The notes under the pieces were generated by a model. It saw nothing but the letters and a program-made list of their open reading frames with translations. It made no database searches and was not told the DNA's origin. 64,000 nt of DNA from NCBI RefSeq assembly GCF_000308815.1, contig NZ_BAFX01000141.1, forward strand, positions 46,622 through 110,621. Direction: 5' to 3'. This DNA is from Nocardia concava NBRC 100430 (GTDB lineage: Bacteria; Actinomycetota; Actinomycetes; Mycobacteriales; Mycobacteriaceae). A program made the position numbers and the translations under genes. Shown here piece by piece: positions 58,237-64,000 of the stretch. How positions within the stretch are numbered: position 1 is the first letter of the stretch; each line of letters starts with the position of its first letter.

Positions 58237-59727
58237 ATGGCGACACGAGTTATCGGCGCGGCCAGCCTGACGCGCGATCTTGGGCGGTGGCGGAACGAGG
58301 AATCGGGGGCCACCGAGAACGGCAAGCGTTCGGCCCGGCCCGCGTATGTGGCACTGGCCGAGAGCATTCGGCTGCTCATTCACGACGGCCGCGCGCCGCT
58401 GGGCGTGGCATTGCCCAGCGAACGGGATCTGGCCACCAGCCTCGAGGTCAGCCGCACCACCGTCACCTCGGCGTACACGCTGCTGCGCGAGCACGGCTAC
58501 CTGATCAGCCGCCAGGGTTCCCGCAGTACCGTGGCGCTGCCGCCGACCGTGGTGCACGACGGCGCGAAGCCGGCCCGCAGCCTGCTCGCCACCATGGCGC
58601 AGCCGGACGTGCCGACCATCGATATGACCTTCGCCGCCATGTCCGCCCCGCCGCAGATGACCGACGCGTATTCCTTTGCCCTGCAAGGACTGCCGACCTA
58701 CCTGGGCACGCACGGCATGGATCCCGTCGGGGTGCTCATGCTGCGCGAGGCACTGGCCCGCCGCTACACCGAACGTGGCCTGCCCACCGAACCGGACCAG
58801 ATCCTGATCACCCTCGGCGCGCAGCACGGCCTGCGCCTGCTGCTCAATGTGCTCACCACCCCCGCCGAACGCGTCCTCATCGAGCACCCCACCTACCCGA
58901 ACGCCATCGAGGCCATCCGCGACGTCGGCGCCCGCCCGGTGCCGGTGCCCATGCGCCCGGACGGCTGGGACCTCGACGGAATCCGCAGCGCCGCACGGCA
59001 AACCGCCGCCAGTGCCGCCTACCTGATCCCCGACTTCAACAACCCCACCGGCCACCTGCTCGACGTCGAGGGACGCGCCGAACTGGCGGCCATCGCCCGC
59101 GAGACCCGCATGACGATCATCGTCGACGAATCCATGGTCGACCTGAACCTCTCCGATCTCGAATCCCCGCCTCCCGTGGCGGCTTTCGCCCGCAATTCGG
59201 AGATCGTCACCATCGGTTCCGCCTCCAAGTCCTTCTGGGGCGGCCTGCGGGTCGGCTGGGTGCGCGCCAATCAGGCCCTCATCACCAAGCTGCTCGGGAT
59301 CCGCTCGACGGTCGACCTCGGCACCCCCGTCATGGATCAGCTGGCCACCGTCCACCTGCTCCGCAATGCCGACGAAATCCTCACCGCCAGAAGGGCTCAG
59401 CTCCGCTCCCGCCGAGCCGTCCTGCTGGAGTCCCTCGCCGAGGAACTCCCCGATTGGCAGGTCACCCCCAACGCCGGTGGCATGTCCCTGTGGGCCCAGC
59501 TCCCCACCCCGGTCTCCACCGCCCTCGCCGCGACGGCCCCCAACCACGGCGTACTCCTCGCCGCCGGACCGCGTTTCGGCGTCCAGGGCGCCTTCGAACG
59601 CTTCATCCGCCTCCCCTTCACCCACGAGGAGCATGACATCCGCATCGCGGTGAAGTCGCTCGCGGCGGCCTACACGGCCCTGACCCCGCACGCCGCCGAC
59701 CCGCTCTCCCCGCTCATCACCTACTGA
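58237..59727 (+). CDS. MocR-type regulator (GntR HTH fused to aminotransferase)
   Basis: A 496-residue chimera. The GntR winged helix occupies about residues 38-105 (SIRLLIHDGRAPLGVALPSE, LATSLEVSRTTVTSAYTLLR). A fold-I aminotransferase domain follows, with YLIPDFNNPTGHLLDVEGR, VDESMVDL, and the PLP Lys in IGSASKSFWGGLRVGW (about residue 330). Such proteins sense PLP or a PLP adduct. It is not next to pdxS/pdxT, so it is not clearly PdxR; the divergent small membrane gene is the nearest candidate target. ATG at 58237. Confidence 0.88.
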   Translation: MATRVIGAASLTRDLGRWRNEESGATENGKRSARPAYVALAESIRLLIHDGRAPLGVALPSERDLATSLEVSRTTVTSAYTLLREHGYLISRQGSRSTVALPPTVVHDGAKPARSLLATMAQPDVPTIDMTFAAMSAPPQMTDAYSFALQGLPTYLGTHGMDPVGVLMLREALARRYTERGLPTEPDQILITLGAQHGLRLLLNVLTTPAERVLIEHPTYPNAIEAIRDVGARPVPVPMRPDGWDLDGIRSAARQTAASAAYLIPDFNNPTGHLLDVEGRAELAAIARETRMTIIVDESMVDLNLSDLESPPPVAAFARNSEIVTIGSASKSFWGGLRVGWVRANQALITKLLGIRSTVDLGTPVMDQLATVHLLRNADEILTARRAQLRSRRAVLLESLAEELPDWQVTPNAGGMSLWAQLPTPVSTALAATAPNHGVLLAAGPRFGVQGAFERFIRLPFTHEEHDIRIAVKSLAAAYTALTPHAADPLSPLITY

Positions 59728-59739
59728 GCCGACAACGAC

Positions 59740-59775
59740 TTCGCCCCCGCCGCATTTGGATGCGACGGGGGCGAA
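59740..59775. terminator. Bidirectional terminator between MocR gene and purA
   Basis: TTCGCCCCCG and CGGGGGCGAA form a perfect 10-bp outer stem, with an inner GCAT/ATGC pair. It lies between convergent genes. Confidence 0.75.
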
Positions 59776-59795
59776 ATGGCTTATGCCCTAAGACT

Positions 59796-61085
<1,290 letters not shown>

Positions 61086-61359
61086 GTGAGTGTCTCCTAC
61101 GGGTTCGACGCGCAGCACCTGGGTACTGCAGCTACCCGCCGTCAGAAGGCGGTGGCCGTAGGCACACTTTACTGGACGGCCCTATACCTCCTGGTGCAAG
61201 GCCCGGGTCCAGAGAAACCGCCCATAACGGATGCGCAGCGAGGACAGCGCGGCAAATGAGACAGGGTTATGGTGGCACGGGGAGAGGGACCGGCAGGGGG
61301 TCCATCGGAACGCAGCGAGGCGGCAAGGTGTTGGCAGGCCAGAGGAGGGTGTTCGGCAG

Positions 61360-62019
61360 TTGAGTACCCATGTTCTCCGCTGCGACGGCGCGCCGGTACC
61401 CATCGCGCTGGCATCCCTACCCCTCACCCAGACCTCGGCCATACCGGACACCAGCCAACTGGACGAGTTGCTCCCGGTGATGGCCGCCGACAGCCTGCCC
61501 CGGCTCATCGTGCTCGGTGAGGACGCGGGACTGGCCGCGGTGCTCACCCATCTGATGCGCACCGAACGCCTGGGCGTCGAGATCGGCTACGTGCCCATCG
61601 ACCGCACCTACGGCTCCCGCGCCTACGAGACCGGCACCGGCTCGGCCGCCGCCAAGCGCGCGCTCGAGGGCAAGGCCACCGAGACCCCGCTGATCCGCGA
61701 CGACACCGGCAAGGTGCTCATCGGCCGCGCCACCATCGTCGGCGAGGCGGGCGCGAAGCTCGAGGGCGAGGCCTATGTCGACGACACCCGGCTGTTCACG
61801 GGAAAGGTCGCCGCACTGCATGTTTCGCCCATGCTGGAGATGCCGGGCCTGCACGCCACCGTGCAGCGCGGGCTGCGCAAGAAGCGCTGGGTCGAGGGGC
61901 GCGCCATGCAGTTGGGCACGCACGGCGCGATCGTCACCCGCGACGGGATCACCACCGATCGGCTGGTGAAGCGCTCCACGTTCTATCGACACCACGAGCC
62001 TTGGCTGCTGGTTCGCTGA
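61360..62019 (+). CDS. Conserved actinobacterial protein (Rv0358-like)
   Basis: A 219-residue soluble protein of unknown function. It has a split look: an N-terminal part with RLIVLGEDAGLAAVLTHLMR and LGVEIGYVPIDRTYGSRAYE, resembling the lipid/diacylglycerol kinase catalytic fold, and a C-terminal beta-rich part with GEAYVDDTRLFTGKVAALHV and HGAIVTRDGITTDRLVKR. I chose TTG at 61360 (MSTHVLRCDG), which gives the length of the mycobacterial homologue. It lies between purA and a site-2 protease as in M. tuberculosis. The 274-base gap before it shows no other gene; TATGGT at 61268 may be its -10. Confidence 0.8.
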   Translation: MSTHVLRCDGAPVPIALASLPLTQTSAIPDTSQLDELLPVMAADSLPRLIVLGEDAGLAAVLTHLMRTERLGVEIGYVPIDRTYGSRAYETGTGSAAAKRALEGKATETPLIRDDTGKVLIGRATIVGEAGAKLEGEAYVDDTRLFTGKVAALHVSPMLEMPGLHATVQRGLRKKRWVEGRAMQLGTHGAIVTRDGITTDRLVKRSTFYRHHEPWLLVR

Positions 62020-62077
62020 TTCACCCCCAGAATGGGAATCGGCAGCACCTTCGAGCCGACCAGTTGGGAGTGAACAG

Positions 62078-62863
62078 GTGAATTACCCGCGCGCGGTAGG
62101 CCGGGCATCCGGCGGAGCGATCCGGCCCAGTCCGGTGTTCCTGCTGGTCGTGGTGATCACGGCGGTGGGCGGCGCACTGGCCTGGGACGCGGATCGCTTC
62201 TCGCGCCAGGCCCAGTTCGGGGTGTTCATCCTGGTGGTCGCGGGCTGGATCGTGACGGTCTGCCTGCACGAGTTCGCGCACGCGTTCGTGGCGTGGCGGG
62301 CCGGGGACCGGGAAGTGGAGATGCGCGGGTATCTGACGCTGAATCCGCTCAAGTACAGCCATCCACTGCTGTCGATCGGGTTGCCAGTGCTGTTCATCGC
62401 GATCGGCGGGTTCGCGCTGCCGGGTGGCGCGGTGTACGTGCACTCGCACAACTTCAGTCCGCGCACGCAGCGGCTGCTGAGCGGCGCGGGTCCGGCGGTG
62501 AACGCGCTGTGCGCGGTGGTGCTGCTGGTGATCGTGCGGCTGTGGGGCAGCACGACCTCGCATCCGGCGTTCTGGTTCGGGCTCAGTTACCTTGCGTTCC
62601 TGCAGATTACGGCGACCGTGCTGAACCTGATCCCGATCCCGGGCACCGACGGCTACGGGATTCTGGAGCCGTCGCTGAGCTATCAGACCCGGCGGGCGCT
62701 GGATCAGATCAAGCCGTTCGGCATCCTGATCCTGTTCGCGCTGCTGTTCACCCCGGAGCTCAACCGCCTGTTCTTCGACGGGATCAACGCGCTGTTCGAG
62801 CTCTCCGGACTGCCCGGCTGGTGGTGGTCGGCGGGCAGCACCCTGACCCGCTTCTGGCGCTGA
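62078..62863 (+). CDS. Site-2 protease family (M50) membrane metalloprotease
   Basis: A 261-residue polytopic protein with about six membrane helices. Zinc ligands are in CLHEFAHAFVAW (HExxH, about residue 67) and IPIPGTDGYGI (the Asp-Gly motif, about residue 189). No PDZ domain is present, as in the Rv0359/Rip2 type. Such proteases cut membrane proteins, sometimes anti-sigma factors. It begins with GTG at 62078 and is cotranscribed with the Rv0358-like gene (58-base gap). Substrate unknown. Confidence 0.88.
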   Translation: MNYPRAVGRASGGAIRPSPVFLLVVVITAVGGALAWDADRFSRQAQFGVFILVVAGWIVTVCLHEFAHAFVAWRAGDREVEMRGYLTLNPLKYSHPLLSIGLPVLFIAIGGFALPGGAVYVHSHNFSPRTQRLLSGAGPAVNALCAVVLLVIVRLWGSTTSHPAFWFGLSYLAFLQITATVLNLIPIPGTDGYGILEPSLSYQTRRALDQIKPFGILILFALLFTPELNRLFFDGINALFELSGLPGWWWSAGSTLTRFWR

Positions 62864-62873
62864 TCCGGTGGGT

Positions 62874-62907
62874 GGGCCGCCCGAACGACCCGGTTATCGG
62901 GCGGCCC
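62874..62907 (+). terminator. Hairpin downstream of the M50 protease
   Basis: GGGCCGCCCG and its exact complement form a 10-bp stem with a 14-base loop, 10 bases after the stop. No T tract. The remaining gap to 63121 has CCGGTACCGG (62984-62993) and CCGGATT-N10-AATCCGG (62990-63013), but no gene that I see. Confidence 0.55.
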
Positions 62908-63121
62908 CATTCGCAGCGACAGCGGTCAGGCGTGGGCGTTCAGGTCCTCCCCGCCTGAAACCGTTGCCACCCGTCGCTGCGAGCCGGTACCGGATTACCC
63001 CTCGTCAATCCGGCCTGTAATGAACGGTAGAGCGGCGCGGGCACCAGAACGCGAGTAGCGCACTACCCGAAGATCAAGAGCAGGTACCCGCAGCAGGGCC
63101 AGAGAGCCCCGCAGGTAGTCG

Positions 63122-64000
63122 TCAATCGATCGGCGTCACATAGGGATTCGCCACGGTGGGCGGGAGCAGGGCCATGGCCGAGAGGCGGCGCATGCCGCAC
63201 ACCTGCATGAGATCGACGACTATGGAACGCAATTGGGCGAACACCACGTGTGTGGACAGTCCCGCGCCCTTCACCAGATCCTTGGTGGCGCCCTTGCCGA
63301 CCGAACGCAGCACCCGGGTGGCCTCGGCGGGATCGGGTTTCTCGTCCGGGTCGGCGAGCATCATGCGCCGCACCACGTCCACGGCCTGACCCAGCTTCTC
63401 GACCTCGGCGATCAGCCGGGGATCGATCACCTCGTCGTCGCGCACCGACGTGAGGGCGCGGCGCAGCAGGACACGGGTATTGCGGATGGCGTTGTCGAGC
63501 GGGTCGGCGGCCTCGCGCAGGCGTTGCAGGCGGTTGCGAGAGTTCCAGTACAGCGGGGAGATTCGAATGATCTCCTTGCTGCCCTCGAGGGTGTTGCGCA
63601 GGGAATCGATCGCGCCCTGGGTGCCGCGAGCGGCCTCGAGCGCCTCCTTGATCTTCGCGGCATCGTGCTCGAGCAGTCCGTCGGCGCATTCGGTGAGGGC
63701 CTTGCCCATCACCTCCAGGATTCCGGCCGCCTGCTCGCGGGCGCGCCGGACCGGATGCAGCGGGATCGCCGCCACCACCACGATGCCGACCAGACCGCCG
63801 ACCAGGGCGTCGATCATGCGCAGGGACGCGCCACCCTGGCCGGGCGGATACAGCGTGGCCACCAGCACCGCGGAGCTGGCCGCCTGCATGGTGATGACCG
63901 GTCCGCCGTCGAGGAAGACGGCCGTGGACATGGCGACCAGCACCAGCAGCACGATCTGCCAGGTGCCGGTGCCCACCCGGGAGACGAACAGGTCGCCGAT
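63122..64000 (-). CDS. FUSC/aromatic-acid-exporter-like membrane protein, C-terminal part
   Basis: The frame is open to the right edge, so the N-terminus is missing; 292 residues are present. There are at least three hydrophobic segments (IVLLVLVAMSTAVFLDGGPV, MIDALVGGLVGIVVVAAIPL) containing the FUSC-type ALVGGLVGIVVV motif, followed by a long cytoplasmic helical domain of about 190 residues (coiled-coil-like, with REAADPLDNAIRNTRVLLRR). The family includes fusaric-acid and aromatic-acid exporters and YccS-like proteins. The upstream residues before the apparent GTG at 63976 (IGDLFVSRV) continue the hydrophobic protein. Substrate unknown. Confidence 0.75.
   Translation of the reverse strand: MGDLFVSRVGTGTWQIVLLVLVAMSTAVFLDGGPVITMQAASSAVLVATLYPPGQGGASLRMIDALVGGLVGIVVVAAIPLHPVRRAREQAAGILEVMGKALTECADGLLEHDAAKIKEALEAARGTQGAIDSLRNTLEGSKEIIRISPLYWNSRNRLQRLREAADPLDNAIRNTRVLLRRALTSVRDDEVIDPRLIAEVEKLGQAVDVVRRMMLADPDEKPDPAEATRVLRSVGKGATKDLVKGAGLSTHVVFAQLRSIVVDLMQVCGMRRLSAMALLPPTVANPYVTPID

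Overview
The window is high-GC actinobacterial chromosome, most probably from Nocardia or a close mycolic-acid-bearing relative. The reasons are a GlnX-GlnH-PknG operon, an F420-dependent glucose-6-phosphate dehydrogenase, an alpha-methylacyl-CoA racemase of the mycobacterial type, MetZ behind a SAM-IV riboswitch, and gene blocks in the same order as M. tuberculosis (from memory: the Rv0357c-Rv0359 purA block, Rv0390-Rv0391 metZ, Rv0407-Rv0417 fgd1/pta/ackA/pknG/glnH/glnX/mutT3/thi, Rv0971c-Rv0976c echA7-accA2-accD2). No rRNA, tRNA, insertion sequence, prophage or CRISPR array was seen, and no gene-free gap exceeds about 300 bases.

Layout. 0-8 kb: the 3' end of thiC, an MFS exporter, a VOC protein and D-lactate dehydrogenase, a TetR/epoxide-hydrolase divergent pair with two operators, an NmrA-type oxidoreductase, and a COG0523 GTPase under a Zur box. 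7-11.6 kb: thiD and a two-gene lipid-linked glycosyltransferase operon. 12-21.4 kb: a tightly overlapped seven-gene leftward operon (AtuA-like, two acyl-CoA dehydrogenases, both subunits of a biotin acyl-CoA carboxylase, enoyl-CoA hydratase, TetR). 21.5-24.8 kb: a class III nucleotidyl cyclase and an ABC-2 transporter, separated by a 36-bp perfect palindrome. 24.8-28 kb: thiG-thiS-thiO facing thiE. 28-40.7 kb: a molybdopterin oxidoreductase, a NUDIX hydrolase, glnX-glnH-pknG, pta-ackA and fgd1. 40.7-45 kb: HAD phosphatase, a MarR/DJ-1 pair with a nested palindromic operator, and SAM-IV riboswitch-rhodanese-metZ. 45-50 kb: fprA with an IdeR-like box, an amidohydrolase, racemase, YceI and an HTH regulator. 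50-55.7 kb: a large LAL regulator followed by two paralogous glycine-zipper surface proteins and a small secreted protein. 55.7-64 kb: AraC-type regulator with RibD-like reductase, Ogt, MocR regulator, purA, a conserved protein, a site-2 protease and a truncated FUSC-family membrane protein.

How it works together. Thiamine synthesis is spread over three loci (thiC, thiD, thiGSO/thiE). Nutrient sensing (GlnX/GlnH to PknG) lies next to overflow acetate metabolism (pta-ackA) and F420 redox supply (fgd1). Several promoters carry readable metal or metabolite control elements (Zur, IdeR-like, SAM-IV). The least explained part is 52.9-55.7 kb, where tandem glycine-zipper proteins of unknown role sit in unusually structured, partly AT-richer intergenic DNA behind an orphan LAL regulator.
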